From Faecalispora anaeroviscerum (lineage in GTDB: Bacteria > Bacillota > Clostridia > Oscillospirales > Acutalibacteraceae): 64,000 nt of DNA. A program made the translations under genes and the position numbers. This document shows positions 1-8,300 of the stretch, one piece after another (the first letter of the stretch is position 1; every line of letters begins with the position of its first letter). The notes under the pieces were generated by a model. It was not told the origin of the DNA. It did not search any database and worked only from the letters and a program-made list of their open reading frames with translations. The DNA is taken from assembly GCF_947568225.1 (NCBI RefSeq), contig NZ_CANOOQ010000001.1, positions 620,001 to 684,000 on the forward strand. The letters are read 5' to 3'.

Positions 1-2786
1 CCACAACGGATAAACTAAATATTCGCTCCGGGCCTGGAACAAGCTATCAGATCGTGAAAACAGTGGATAAAGGAATCGCGGTGGAAACAATGGATTCCGG
101 AACCTCCGGCTGGTATAAGATAAAGCTACCCGACGGGACGCAGGGATATTGCAGCTCACAGTATCTGCAGGTTTTGTCTTCCGGCAGCTCGAGCAGTTCC
201 AGCAGTTCCAGTAGCTCAAGCAGTTCCAGCGGATCGTCTTCGACTTATGGCACTTTAACGCTCGACACCCGCAGCTATACGATGGCCCCGGGAAATATTT
301 ATGATTTTCGGGCAAAGGTAGAGGGAATGGGTTTGACGCAGGCCAATGTGAAGGTGTATTCCTCACGCACTGGTATTGCAACGGTCACGCGTGTGGCCGG
401 TACAGACAAATACCGTGTTACCGGTAAGAGTGAGGGTGTTTGCTATGTGGTGGCGGAAGCCGCCGGCGTACATGCTTCCATTAAAATTACCGTAAAGAAA
501 GGTGTAAAGCAGGTGGGAGAAGCCACCCGCTCCATTTCTCTTCTGGGGAATCATCCAGACCTGCCTTCCGGCGGGGGTTCCTCTTCCGGCGGGCAAACCA
601 CCGCAATCACTCTGGACACAAAGAGTTATCAGTTTGCTTCTGTGGGTAAGACATACCAGTTCCTGGCCAAGGGAATTGCAAGTGGCAGCAGTCCGACGGT
701 CACTTCCTCCGATTCGTCGGTGGTCAGTGTTTCTTTAAAGAATGCCAACGATTCGCGGGGTTATTTGTATGAAATTAAGTCGGTTTCGGCAGGCTCCGCT
801 ACCATCACCGTCAGCAGCGGGAGTGCTTCCGCACAGCTGACTGCCAGCGTGCTGGGCTCCGGCAGCTCTGGTGGCCAGACCGGAGCAATTACGCTGGATA
901 CATCAAGCTATACCTTTTCTTCCTCCGGCCAGGCCTATCAGTTTCTGGCAAAGGGAGTCTCTCAGGGCAGCAGTCCCACAGTAACCTCTTCCAATTCGTC
1001 TGTCGTCAGCGTCTCCTTAAAGAACGCCAACGATTCTCGTGGATACTTATATGAGATCAAAGCGGGTTCGGCAGGCTCTGCCGTTATCACCGTTACCAGC
1101 GGCAGTTTTTCCGCCTTTCTGACAGCAAATGTTTCTAGCTCCGGCAGCTCTGGAGGAACCGGTTCTGGAATTACAGGTGCCAGAACGACGACCGGCGTCA
1201 ATTTGCGCAGCGAGCCGAATACGGACTGCGATAAGCTGGCTGTGCTAGGTTCCGGCGTGGTGGTAGATGTTTTGAATACGACCTCCTACCCGGGCTGGAC
1301 ACAAGTTAGAACAAGCAGTGGTGTTGTCGGCTACTTATATAATGATTATATTGAATTTTTGTATGGAGACGACAATACTCAGGTCTCCGGCCTGAAGCTT
1401 TCCAACACCTCAGGGACGATCCCGAAGGGAAAAAGCTATTATGTTACGGCCACGGTGAATCCTGCCGGTTCCGCCGTGACATGGACCTCAAGCAATACCA
1501 ATGTTGCAACTGTCAGCAATGGTTTTATTTACGGCAATCAGCCCGGCAGCGCGGTTATCACTGCAAAAGCAGGCTCAAGCACGGCAACCTGCAATGTTAC
1601 CGTCACAGCGGCGGAGGCGGTTAAGGCGGCCTATACGTCCCCGAACGTGGCCGGGATCGGTCAGCAGGTCCAGCTGGTGGCGATAACGGATAACACCCGT
1701 TCCGCTGTGCGTTTTGTGGTTTCTGTGAACGACGGTACGAAGAAGACGCTTGATGTCGGCAGCTATACCGCTGAAAGCTCTACCAATGGCAATTTGGCTC
1801 CCAACAATACCCGCGTTTGGAAAACGGCGGTCACGTTCTCTTCCCCCGGGACTTATCAGGTTGCTGTATATTCCTCCACGGGCGGCTCCAGTTACAGCAG
1901 CACTGGGGTAACCACCAGCAGCTACGTAGTCACCACGCAGGAGAAAACCTCTTCCACACGTGAAAACCGGCGTGTCAGCGACGAGATGCTGACATTGATT
2001 GGTAAGTGGGAGGGATACAGTGCGGCCGTTTACCCGGATACTCTGGCCTACAATATTCCGACAATTGGCTATGGCCAAACGTTCGGTGCCGGTACGCTGT
2101 TCTACAACAATCAAACGAAAACAGAGGCGTGGGCCCAGCTGCTGAATTCTGTTAACGGCTCGTATACGCAGGCGGTGAACACCTTCCTTGCGAACAACAA
2201 TATTAAGGCCAGCCAGCAGAACTTTGACGCGATGGTCAGCTTCTCCTATAATGTTGGAGCAGGCTATTGGGGTGGTACCAGCGCATTTGATATCCGTGAG
2301 ATTATGCTGAACTCCGTGGTTCCCCCAACGCTTTCTTCCGGCACTCTTTCAGCAACGGCAACTCTGAACTTTGATCTGTATCCTTCTGCCAGCACGGCCA
2401 GCGGCCGGCTGACAGAGGTGGCCGCCTCCACGTCCCTGCAGGTGCTGCAAACGACGGTGGATTCTTCCACAAAGTCGGTCTGGTATCAGGTACAGGTGCC
2501 GGATGGAACCGTAGGCTGGGCGCGGTCTGGGTACATCCGTTTCGACAATGCCGCGAGCTTGCAGCGAGATTTGAGCTACACCGACGCTTATGCGATTGCC
2601 ACTGAGTGGTTGCGCTGGAATCAGGCTGGCGGCAAGGTCTATGCCGGTCTTGTATACCGCCGTTTGGGAGAAACAAAGGTGTTCTCTTTCGGCAACTATA
2701 CGGAAGCTGACAGCTCAAACGGAAATTATAAGAAAAACACTTATGGCTACACGTATCCTGTTTCCGCACAGCCATATGTGCAGTAA
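1..2786 (+). CDS. Secreted multi-domain GH24 lysozyme with SH3b and Ig-like modules (5' end outside window)
   Basis: This is a peptidoglycan hydrolase acting at or outside the cell wall. The reading frame is open from base 3 and already inside an SH3b domain (SGPGTSYQIV), so the true start lies upstream. The GTG at base 54 is internal. In order come SH3b 1 (nt 3-165), a Ser/Gly linker (178-236), an Ig-like module (241-510), two near-identical 93-residue modules (about 595-873 and 874-1150), SH3b 2 (1180-1360), a BIG2-like domain (1381-1605), a further Ig-like stretch, then a T4-type lysozyme domain from nt 1974. Catalytic Glu is at nt 2010-2012, Asp nine residues on at 2037-2039 and Thr at 2061-2063, the E-x8-D-xn-T triad of GH24. 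A third SH3b (2350-2560) interrupts the lysozyme domain before its last helix (AGGKVYAGLVYRR). It may be a prophage-like or wall-remodelling enzyme; the context does not decide. Confidence 0.85.
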   Translation, partial: TTDKLNIRSGPGTSYQIVKTVDKGIAVETMDSGTSGWYKIKLPDGTQGYCSSQYLQVLSSGSSSSSSSSSSSSSSSGSSSTYGTLTLDTRSYTMAPGNIYDFRAKVEGMGLTQANVKVYSSRTGIATVTRVAGTDKYRVTGKSEGVCYVVAEAAGVHASIKITVKKGVKQVGEATRSISLLGNHPDLPSGGGSSSGGQTTAITLDTKSYQFASVGKTYQFLAKGIASGSSPTVTSSDSSVVSVSLKNANDSRGYLYEIKSVSAGSATITVSSGSASAQLTASVLGSGSSGGQTGAITLDTSSYTFSSSGQAYQFLAKGVSQGSSPTVTSSNSSVVSVSLKNANDSRGYLYEIKAGSAGSAVITVTSGSFSAFLTANVSSSGSSGGTGSGITGARTTTGVNLRSEPNTDCDKLAVLGSGVVVDVLNTTSYPGWTQVRTSSGVVGYLYNDYIEFLYGDDNTQVSGLKLSNTSGTIPKGKSYYVTATVNPAGSAVTWTSSNTNVATVSNGFIYGNQPGSAVITAKAGSSTATCNVTVTAAEAVKAAYTSPNVAGIGQQVQLVAITDNTRSAVRFVVSVNDGTKKTLDVGSYTAESSTNGNLAPNNTRVWKTAVTFSSPGTYQVAVYSSTGGSSYSSTGVTTSSYVVTTQEKTSSTRENRRVSDEMLTLIGKWEGYSAAVYPDTLAYNIPTIGYGQTFGAGTLFYNNQTKTEAWAQLLNSVNGSYTQAVNTFLANNNIKASQQNFDAMVSFSYNVGAGYWGGTSAFDIREIMLNSVVPPTLSSGTLSATATLNFDLYPSASTASGRLTEVAASTSLQVLQTTVDSSTKSVWYQVQVPDGTVGWARSGYIRFDNAASLQRDLSYTDAYAIATEWLRWNQAGGKVYAGLVYRRLGETKVFSFGNYTEADSSNGNYKKNTYGYTYPVSAQPYVQ

Positions 2787-2802
2787 TCTCATATAGGATA
2801 AA

Positions 2803-2843
2803 GACATCCCTGCCGGAGGAAATCCGCAGGGATGTCTTTTTTT
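2803..2843. terminator. Rho-independent terminator between convergent genes
   Basis: An 11-bp perfect stem (gacatccctgc with gcagggatgtc) and a 12-base loop are followed by seven T. It ends the lysozyme transcript. On the other strand the hairpin lies beyond the queH stop and could serve it too. Confidence 0.9.
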
Positions 2844-2869
2844 GCAATGTCCATTTTTACTGGTTCAGT

Positions 2870-3433
2870 TCAGAGCGCCTGTGCAGCCTCTTTCTTTTTC
2901 TTTGGCTTTTTGCGGTAACGATCCTCTTCGCTAAAAACGCAGCCGCAGTATTTTTGCATATATAATCCCTTTTCCCTGGCCTTTTCCTGTCCTTCGCGAA
3001 AATAGGGGCGGAAATCGCGATATAGAAACTCCACGCCGTATTTCTCGGCACTTTTTTCCATAGTTTCGCGCAGCAGCTCGTGATTCTGATAAGGGCTGAT
3101 CAGCAGGGTAGAGGTAAAGCTGTCAAACCCGTGCTCCGCGGCATATGACGCGGCGGCCTCGGCCCGAACGGAATAGCAGTATCCGCAGCGGCTGTCAAAA
3201 TCGGGGGAAACATTTCGTATGAACTCCCGCAGGCCGTAGTCGCCCTCCAGAATCAGCTCCATTTCTACGTCCTTTGCGTGCTGAATCAGCGCTTCCTTGC
3301 GGCTTCTGTACTCCGTATAGGGGTGAATGTTCGGATTGAACCAAAAGCCGACAGGCTCAATATTTTCACTGCGCAGAGATTCAATACACATAATAGAACA
3401 GGGAGCGCAGCAGATATGCAAAAGTGTTTTCAT
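2870..3433 (-). CDS. queH: Epoxyqueuosine reductase QueH
   Basis: QueH catalyses the last step of queuosine synthesis, reducing epoxyqueuosine to queuosine in tRNAs with GUN anticodons. It is the non-orthologous replacement for the cobalamin enzyme QueG. The 187-residue protein opens with the family hallmark LLHICCAPC (Cys 8, 9 and 12), continues with SRCGYCY in the middle and ends with a YCGC motif; these cysteines hold the iron-sulfur and iron centre in characterised QueH. I chose ATG 3433 because an AAGGTG ribosome site sits 6-7 bases ahead; a GTG at 3442 is possible but lies on that site. The gene stands alone with its own promoter at 3501-3529. Confidence 0.93.
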   Translation of the reverse strand: MKTLLHICCAPCSIMCIESLRSENIEPVGFWFNPNIHPYTEYRSRKEALIQHAKDVEMELILEGDYGLREFIRNVSPDFDSRCGYCYSVRAEAAASYAAEHGFDSFTSTLLISPYQNHELLRETMEKSAEKYGVEFLYRDFRPYFREGQEKAREKGLYMQKYCGCVFSEEDRYRKKPKKKKEAAQAL

Positions 3434-3500
3434 GATTGTCACCTTGTTTTTCTAAGAATATGGGAGAGCATACTGATTGCCAGATGCCCTATTTATTCTT

Positions 3501-3529
3501 ATTATACACCGGTACGGCGGCTGAATCAA
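3501..3529 (-). promoter_or_regulatory. Sigma-A promoter of queH
   Basis: Read on the minus strand: TTGATT (3529-3524), 17 bases, TATAAT (3506-3501), about 70 bases ahead of the queH start. Confidence 0.75.
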
Positions 3530-3608
3530 TCTTGTTTCTTATGCAGAATCTTTTGTCCTAGCATTTGCTGCCCCAGAGGAATGGTCTTGTGTATTTCAGT
3601 GCAGTCTT

Positions 3609-5141
3609 TCAGGGTGCTCTCCAATATTTTCGGTCTAGAGCACGGTACTGTACCGCTTCGGCCGCATGGCGCGTCTCGATGGTGTCGCAGTTGTCCAGAT
3701 CCGCGATGGTACGGGAGATTTTCAGCACCCGGTCAAACGCTCTGGCTGAAAGCCCCATGCGCTCAAAGGCTGTTTTGAGCAATGTCTGCGCACTCGGGCT
3801 CAGGCGGCACACCTCATGCAGCAGGTTCGGAGTGATGCGGGCGTTGCAGGTAATGCCCGTACCGCGAAAGCGCCTGTTTTGCCGTTCCCTTGCCGTATTC
3901 ACTCTCTCTCGGATTTTTGCGGAACTTTCCGCTTTTTCATTCGAGGAAAGCACGTCGAACTCTACGGGTGGAACCTCAACGTGCAGATCCAGGCGATCCA
4001 AAAGCGGCCCGGATATTTTTCCCAGGTAACGGTCTACCGTATTTGACGAGCAAACGCATGCTCTTGTGGGGTGCCCGAAATAACCGCAGGGGCAGGGGTT
4101 CATCGCGGCAACCAGCATCACCGAGCTGGGGTAGGTGACACTGCCGCTGACCCGCGAAATGGTAACGGTTCCGTCCTCCAGCGGCTGGCGAAGAACCTCC
4201 ATGGTATCGCGGTGGAATTCCGGCAGCTCGTCTAGAAAAAGAACGCCGTTGTGCGCGAGCGAGATTTCTCCGGGGCGAACGATCGTGCCGCCGCCGGAAA
4301 GCCCGGCCGGCGATACCGTGTGGTGCGGCGCCCGGAAGGGCCGCTCCCACATCAGCGTACTTCCCTTGGGAAGCGTGCCGGCCACGGAATAAATCTGGGT
4401 AGTGGTGATGGCTTCCTCTAAGGTCATATCCGGCAAAATGGAGGGCATCCGCTTCGCGAGCATGCTTTTTCCGGAGCCCGGCGGTCCGATTAGAAGCACA
4501 TTGTGGCTTCCACTGGCCGCAATCTCCAAAGCGCGTTTGGCTGCTTCCTGTCCGCGCACTTCCGAAAAATCGGGCAGGGGAAAAGCCGTATTCCTGCCCG
4601 AAAACGGATCGGAAACGCATGGGAGTATCAGTTGCTGCCCTGTCAGGTGCATTACCAGCGAACGGATGTCCATCACGGGGTAAACCCGAAGCCCCTCTAC
4701 CACAGCGCCCTCCGGCGCGTTTTCCGCGGGAACGAAGAAATCAGTAATCCCTGCCTGTTTTGCGGCCAGTGCCATAGGCAGAATCCCCTTTACGGGCCGC
4801 ACCTCACCGGAGAGAGACAATTCCCCTACCATAGCGCAATGCTCTGCGTTCCCCTCCAACTGGCCGGAGGCATACAGCAGAGCGGCCAGTACCGGAAGAT
4901 CATAAATCGGTCCTTCCTTTCGCTTGTCGGCAGGCGCCAGATTCACCGTAATTTTTGATACCGGGTACGTAAACCCGCAGTTTTTCAGTGCGGCCCGAAC
5001 CCGGTCTCGCGATTCTTTCACCGCGGCGTCAGGCAGGCCCACTACCTCGAATGAGGGAAGACCATTTGAAAGATCGGCTTCCACTTTTACCATAAATGCG
5101 TTCATTCCATGCAGCCCAAGGCTGTGCAGAAAGGATACCAA
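3609..5141 (-). CDS. YifB/ComM-family Mg-chelatase-like AAA+ ATPase
   Basis: This belongs to the YifB/ComM family. The studied member ComM is a hexameric helicase that promotes branch migration in natural transformation; the role in Clostridia is unproven. The 510 residues hold an N-terminal ChlI/Lon-protease-like fold (about 1-170), a Mg-chelatase AAA+ core with Walker A GPPGSGKS at 219-226 and Walker B VLFLDE near 300-305, and a C-terminal helical lid (about 400-500). The length is normal. The start is a TTG at 5141 behind a GGGGGAT ribosome site. It is transcribed away from sigH, with an AT-rich 226-base gap between them, and looks monocistronic. Confidence 0.9.
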   Translation of the reverse strand: MVSFLHSLGLHGMNAFMVKVEADLSNGLPSFEVVGLPDAAVKESRDRVRAALKNCGFTYPVSKITVNLAPADKRKEGPIYDLPVLAALLYASGQLEGNAEHCAMVGELSLSGEVRPVKGILPMALAAKQAGITDFFVPAENAPEGAVVEGLRVYPVMDIRSLVMHLTGQQLILPCVSDPFSGRNTAFPLPDFSEVRGQEAAKRALEIAASGSHNVLLIGPPGSGKSMLAKRMPSILPDMTLEEAITTTQIYSVAGTLPKGSTLMWERPFRAPHHTVSPAGLSGGGTIVRPGEISLAHNGVLFLDELPEFHRDTMEVLRQPLEDGTVTISRVSGSVTYPSSVMLVAAMNPCPCGYFGHPTRACVCSSNTVDRYLGKISGPLLDRLDLHVEVPPVEFDVLSSNEKAESSAKIRERVNTARERQNRRFRGTGITCNARITPNLLHEVCRLSPSAQTLLKTAFERMGLSARAFDRVLKISRTIADLDNCDTIETRHAAEAVQYRALDRKYWRAP

Positions 5142-5308
5142 TAAAATCCCCCCTAAATTTAAATAAATTATATCGAAATTTTTTTAACTTTTCCATAAAA
5201 TGGGAAATAAATGCACGTCAAAAATCAAATTGATTGTCGTAAAAAGAGATATTTTGTGCGTCTAATACTATTTTAATGGCTTAATTGCAAATAATTTTGT
5301 AATTTTTA

Positions 5309-5337
5309 TTGACTTTAATGAGAGGATCGAGTAAAAT
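5309..5337 (+). promoter_or_regulatory. Sigma-A-type promoter of the sigH-like gene
   Basis: TTGACT (5309-5314), 17 bases, TAAAAT (5332-5337). The start point would fall near 5344, some 30 bases ahead of the likely TTG start codon. Confidence 0.7.
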
Positions 5338-5376
5338 AAATATTGTAGAGAATCACTAATACCTGAGGTGCTTATT

Positions 5377-5970
5377 TTGTTTGATCTATTGCCGGAACAT
5401 TCTGACCAGCAAGTGGCGGAACTTGTGAACGAAGGAAACACAGATGCCTTTGTTGAGCTGACTGCCCGTTATATGGGGTTGATCCGCGGAAAGGCTTCCG
5501 CTTTCCGGGGGGTTCCCATTGAAGCTGAGGATCTATATCAGGAGGGCCTGTTGGGGCTACTTCATGCCGCACACAGCTACCGAACCAGTGGTTCCGCCAG
5601 TTTTAAAACATACGCAGGGGTTTGTATTTACCATCAGATGGTAACGGCGTGCCGGTCGGCACTCAGCCGAAAAAATCTTCCTTTACATAATTTTGTTTCT
5701 TTCTATGAGGCGGAGCAGGATGATAGTTGGACAACTTCATTCCGATCCGATCAGATTGCCAATCCGGAAACATTGTTGATTGACAGAGAAAACCTGGAAG
5801 GGCTTAGAGCCCGTATCAATCAGAGCTTGTCTAAAATGGAGCAGGAAGTGCTATTTTTATATTTAAATGGCTGTACGTACCAAGAGATCGCGCAAAAGCA
5901 AGCTGTTTCTGTAAAGGCGGTGGATAATGCGATTCAAAGGGTACGAAAAAAACTGAAAAACCCATTTTAG
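5377..5970 (+). CDS. sigH: RNA polymerase sporulation sigma factor SigH (sigma-30 type)
   Basis: A sigma-70-family factor of the SigH type, which in Firmicutes drives early sporulation and stationary-phase genes. The roughly 197 residues show region 2 (AEDLYQEGLLGLLHAA, then FKTYAGVCIYHQM) and region 4 with a helix-turn-helix (YQEIAQKQAVSVKAVDNAIQR). The NPETLLIDREN linker is typical of SigH. A GTG at 5368 also opens the frame but coincides with the GAGGTG ribosome site; TTG 5377 has that site at normal spacing, so I prefer it. In many Clostridia tRNA genes or ribosomal and secE genes follow sigH. Here a tRNA-like remnant and a small zinc protein follow instead. Confidence 0.88.
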   Translation: MFDLLPEHSDQQVAELVNEGNTDAFVELTARYMGLIRGKASAFRGVPIEAEDLYQEGLLGLLHAAHSYRTSGSASFKTYAGVCIYHQMVTACRSALSRKNLPLHNFVSFYEAEQDDSWTTSFRSDQIANPETLLIDRENLEGLRARINQSLSKMEQEVLFLYLNGCTYQEIAQKQAVSVKAVDNAIQRVRKKLKNPF

Positions 5971-5978
5971 GATGACTA

Positions 5979-6042
5979 TGCCCGGGTAGCTTACGTAGAG
6001 CGTTGGTAATCAAAGGAGTCGGTGCGAATCCGTCTAAGGGCA
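5979..6042 (+). pseudogene. Degenerate tRNA-like sequence (possible tRNA-Thr remnant)
   Basis: TGCCC at 5979-5983 can pair with GGGCA at 6038-6042 like an acceptor stem. Between them lie a D-arm-like segment (GTAGCTT...TAGAGC), the string TTGGTAATCAAAG that resembles the anticodon region of tRNA-Thr(UGU), and a T-arm-like CGGTGCGAATCCG. At about 64 bases it is 9-12 too short, the anticodon stem cannot form and the T loop reads TGC instead of TTC, so a working tRNA is unlikely. Position downstream of sigH, a common tRNA site in Clostridia, supports a remnant. Confidence 0.35.
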
Positions 6043-6073
6043 AATATCTTTATTCAAAGCGAGGTAAAATCAA

Positions 6074-6352
6074 ATGTACGAGGACAAGACTCTCACATGT
6101 AAGGAATGCGGCGCGGAATTTGTATTTACTGCCGGCGAGCAGGAGTTTTATGCGGCCAAAGGCTTTGTAAACGAGCCCCAGCGCTGCAAGAGCTGCCGTG
6201 ATACCCGCAAGAATGCAGCCAAACCGGAACGTGAAATGTTTGTGGCCACCTGCGCTTCCTGCGGAAAAGAAGCAAAGGTTCCGTTTAAGCCCCGTGAGGA
6301 TCGCCCGGTTTACTGCAGCGAATGCTTTGCAAAGATGAGAGAAGAAGGCTGA
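6074..6352 (+). CDS. Small zinc-ribbon protein with CxxC-x17-CxxC-type domain
   Basis: A 92-residue protein with four CxxC knuckles: CKECG (residue 9 onward), CKSC (about 40), CASCG (about 59) and CSEC near the end. The N-terminal half matches the probable zinc-ribbon family (zf-trcl). The second half, with VPFKPREDRPVYCSEC, matches the CxxC-x17-CxxC zinc-binding family common in Clostridia and in Dpnd/PcfM-type proteins. Two structural zinc sites are therefore likely; no enzymatic role is known. A GAGG ribosome site precedes ATG 6074 and a strong terminator follows. Confidence 0.8.
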   Translation: MYEDKTLTCKECGAEFVFTAGEQEFYAAKGFVNEPQRCKSCRDTRKNAAKPEREMFVATCASCGKEAKVPFKPREDRPVYCSECFAKMREEG

Positions 6353-6367
6353 TAGAAGCGAGCGATT

Positions 6368-6397
6368 AACGCCCCTTGCGCTTTGCGCAGGGGCGTT
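6368..6397 (+). terminator. Terminator after the zinc-ribbon gene
   Basis: A 9-bp GC-rich outer stem (AACGCCCCT with AGGGGCGTT) is extended by an inner GCGC pair around TTT. The tail after it (ATTATTGT) is only moderately T-rich. Confidence 0.75.
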
Positions 6398-6487
6398 ATT
6401 ATTGTATATGGCCCGTATGGCAGGGATTGATTTTTTTTCTTCCGGGTATTATAATAAAAAAGAGTTTAGAAACGGAGGAACGATCCT

Positions 6488-6697
6488 ATGTCAGATATAA
6501 AAATCACAAAGGATACTGTCATTGGCAATATTCTTGATTTAGATGAATCCACTGCACCTTTCTTTTTGGAGATGGGTATGCACTGCTTGGGGTGCCCAGC
6601 TTCCCGCGGTGAATCGATTCAGGAGGCCTGTATGGTACACGGAGTAGACCCGGATGTGCTTGTAGAGAAGCTGAACGCCCATCTCGGTGCGAAATAA
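6488..6697 (+). CDS. DUF1858 domain protein
   Basis: A 69-residue cytoplasmic protein that is almost entirely one DUF1858 domain: ITKDTVIGNILDL, then a glycine-cysteine patch (MGMHCLGCPASRGESI) and a closing helix. The family is small, has a conserved CxxC near the middle (Cys 33 and Cys 36 here) and is often next to redox or hybrid-cluster genes. The cysteines suggest metal or redox chemistry, but the function is not established. GGAGG lies 8 bases ahead of the ATG. It is probably a single-gene transcript, with a hairpin at 6721. Confidence 0.85.
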   Translation: MSDIKITKDTVIGNILDLDESTAPFFLEMGMHCLGCPASRGESIQEACMVHGVDPDVLVEKLNAHLGAK

Positions 6698-6720
6698 GCA
6701 TACAGGCATCTGCTATGAAT

Positions 6721-6757
6721 ACCGCCCGGCAGTTTATTGCCCGGGCGGTTCTTTTAT
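6721..6757 (+). terminator. Terminator between the DUF1858 gene and trmK
   Basis: A 9-bp perfect stem ACCGCCCGG with CCGGGCGGT (6721-6729 and 6741-6749), followed by TCTTTTAT. It lies upstream of the TrmK ribosome site, which argues against TrmK starting as early as the ATG at 6715. Confidence 0.75.
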
Positions 6758-6819
6758 CCGGCAAAACGGCACTCCCTTTCTGGGGATTTGGCCAGCCGGA
6801 ATACCGGGGGAGGAATTGT

Positions 6820-7515
6820 GTGAGCAGACCATTATTTCAGTTAGACCCAAGGCTTCAGCTCTGTGCGGATTTTGTCCGGACGGGGGCTAAAATGGCAGAC
6901 ATCGGCACAGACCATGCCTATCTGCCTGTCTGGCTGGAGAAGCAAGGGCGCATTCGGTCGGCGGTGGCTGTGGATGTCCGTACCGGTCCGCTGAGGAAGG
7001 CGGAAGAAAACCTGAAACGCTACCAAACGGAGAAGATCTCCGTGCGCCTCTCGGACGGGCTCGCGAAGATACTGCCGGAAGAAGCGGACGATATTGTGAT
7101 TGCGGGCATGGGCGGCGAGCTGATCGCCAGAATTTTGTCCGAGGCGCCGTGGGTCAGGCGGGAGGGAAAACGCTTGATACTGCAGCCGATGACCTGTGCA
7201 CGCGAACTTCGGGACTATTTGCTGCAAAACGGCTTTTCCGTTCTGCGGGAAGAAGCAGTGGAGTCGCGCGGGCATGTATACAGCGTAATGCTTATGTGCT
7301 GGCAGCCCGCACAGACTGAGGTTGGGGAGTTGTATCCTTATATCGGCATCCTTCGCCCCAATACCCCTGCGGCCCGTACTTATATTGAAAAACAGGGCAC
7401 TGCGCTTCGAGTGCGTGGACACGGCCTGAGCGCAAAAGACCCCAATGAGGCGCAGCGACTTTTGCGGGTGGCAGATCAGTTGGAACAGCTCATTCCAAAG
7501 GAGGATTTGAAATGA
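6820..7515 (+). CDS. trmK: tRNA (adenine(22)-N(1))-methyltransferase TrmK
   Basis: TrmK methylates N1 of A22 in tRNA using S-adenosylmethionine. The 231-residue protein has the class I methyltransferase motif ADIGTDHAYLPVWL near residues 24-37 and the catalytic-loop string IAGMGGELI near 105, both diagnostic of the COG2384 family. I chose GTG 6820, which has GGGGGAGG 7 bases ahead and gives the normal family length. An ATG at 6715 in the same frame would place the terminator at 6721 inside the gene and adds 35 unconserved residues. It overlaps the next gene by 4 bases (ATGA), so the two are translationally coupled, as is common for the trmK-nif3 pair in Firmicutes. Confidence 0.92.
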   Translation: MSRPLFQLDPRLQLCADFVRTGAKMADIGTDHAYLPVWLEKQGRIRSAVAVDVRTGPLRKAEENLKRYQTEKISVRLSDGLAKILPEEADDIVIAGMGGELIARILSEAPWVRREGKRLILQPMTCARELRDYLLQNGFSVLREEAVESRGHVYSVMLMCWQPAQTEVGELYPYIGILRPNTPAARTYIEKQGTALRVRGHGLSAKDPNEAQRLLRVADQLEQLIPKEDLK

Positions 7516-8288
7516 ATATGGTAACCGCCGGCGATATTTACGATTTTTTCAATGTCTGCGCTCCGTTTGAGACGGCGATGAGTTTTGATAATGCCGGTTT
7601 TCTGGTCGGAGATCGGCAGGTTCCAGTTTCCGCCGTTTTGCTGGCACTCGACATTACGCCCGGTGTAGTGGAGGAAGCAGCCCGGCTAGGCGCTGAACTG
7701 ATCATCAGTCATCATCCGGTTATTTTTCAGCCGCTGCGCCATATAAAACCGCAGGATGTACCGTATCTTTTGGTACAGCGCGGGATTGCGGCCATCTGCG
7801 CCCATACGAATCTCGATCTCGCGCCGGGTGGCGTAAACACCTGCCTGGCGGAGGCTTTGACGCTTGAAGATATTCGTGGGATCAAGCCTTACGCAAAGGA
7901 CGGACTATGGGAAGGCCTCGTTGGGAATCTGTCGCAAAGCTATTCTCCGGCGAAATTTGCGGAATTTGTGAAACAGGCGTTGTTCTGCGGCGGACTGAAA
8001 TATGTGGACGGAGGGAAGCCCATCCAAACAGTGGCTTTGTGCGGCGGAGCCGGAGCTGATCTTCTGGAGGATGCGGTGCAGGCCGGGGCGGATGCTTTTG
8101 TCACGGCAGACACCAAGCACCATCAGCTGCTTCTGGCAAAGCAGCTCGGCATCACCTTAGTGGATGCCGGCCATTTCAACACCGAGGATGTTGTGATTCT
8201 GCCGCTGAAAAACACTCTGCAGGAGCAGTTCCCAACGGTACATTTTCAAAAATCAGAGGCGCTGTGTGATCCTGCACAGTACCTGTAA
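7512..8288 (+). CDS. Nif3-like dinuclear metal-centre protein (DUF34/YqfO family)
   Basis: A 258-residue member of the Nif3/DUF34 family, toroidal hexamers with two metal ions per subunit. Some members are linked to GTP cyclohydrolase I type 2 annotation, which is disputed. The metal ligands are visible: ISHHPVIF (about 69-76), CAHTNLD (about 95-101), and near the C terminus DTKHHQ and DAGHFNTE. It lacks the long PII-like insertion of Bacillus YqfO, so it is the short form. The start overlaps the trmK stop. Confidence 0.9.
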   Translation: MNMVTAGDIYDFFNVCAPFETAMSFDNAGFLVGDRQVPVSAVLLALDITPGVVEEAARLGAELIISHHPVIFQPLRHIKPQDVPYLLVQRGIAAICAHTNLDLAPGGVNTCLAEALTLEDIRGIKPYAKDGLWEGLVGNLSQSYSPAKFAEFVKQALFCGGLKYVDGGKPIQTVALCGGAGADLLEDAVQAGADAFVTADTKHHQLLLAKQLGITLVDAGHFNTEDVVILPLKNTLQEQFPTVHFQKSEALCDPAQYL

Positions 8289-8300
8289 GGAGGTGCCCCC

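Noticed and set aside
1575..2114. 179-codon minus-strand ORF within the lysozyme gene
   Set aside because: Shadow of the GC-balanced coding strand; no ribosome site or domain.
3976..4620. 214-codon minus-strand ORF overlapping the YifB gene
   Set aside because: A different frame of a well-supported AAA+ ATPase gene; Arg/Gly/His-rich with no known domain.
6015..6042. Cobalamin-riboswitch-like GGTGCGAATCCG string
   Set aside because: Only one short string fits; no B12 box or surrounding stems. A tRNA-like remnant explains it better.
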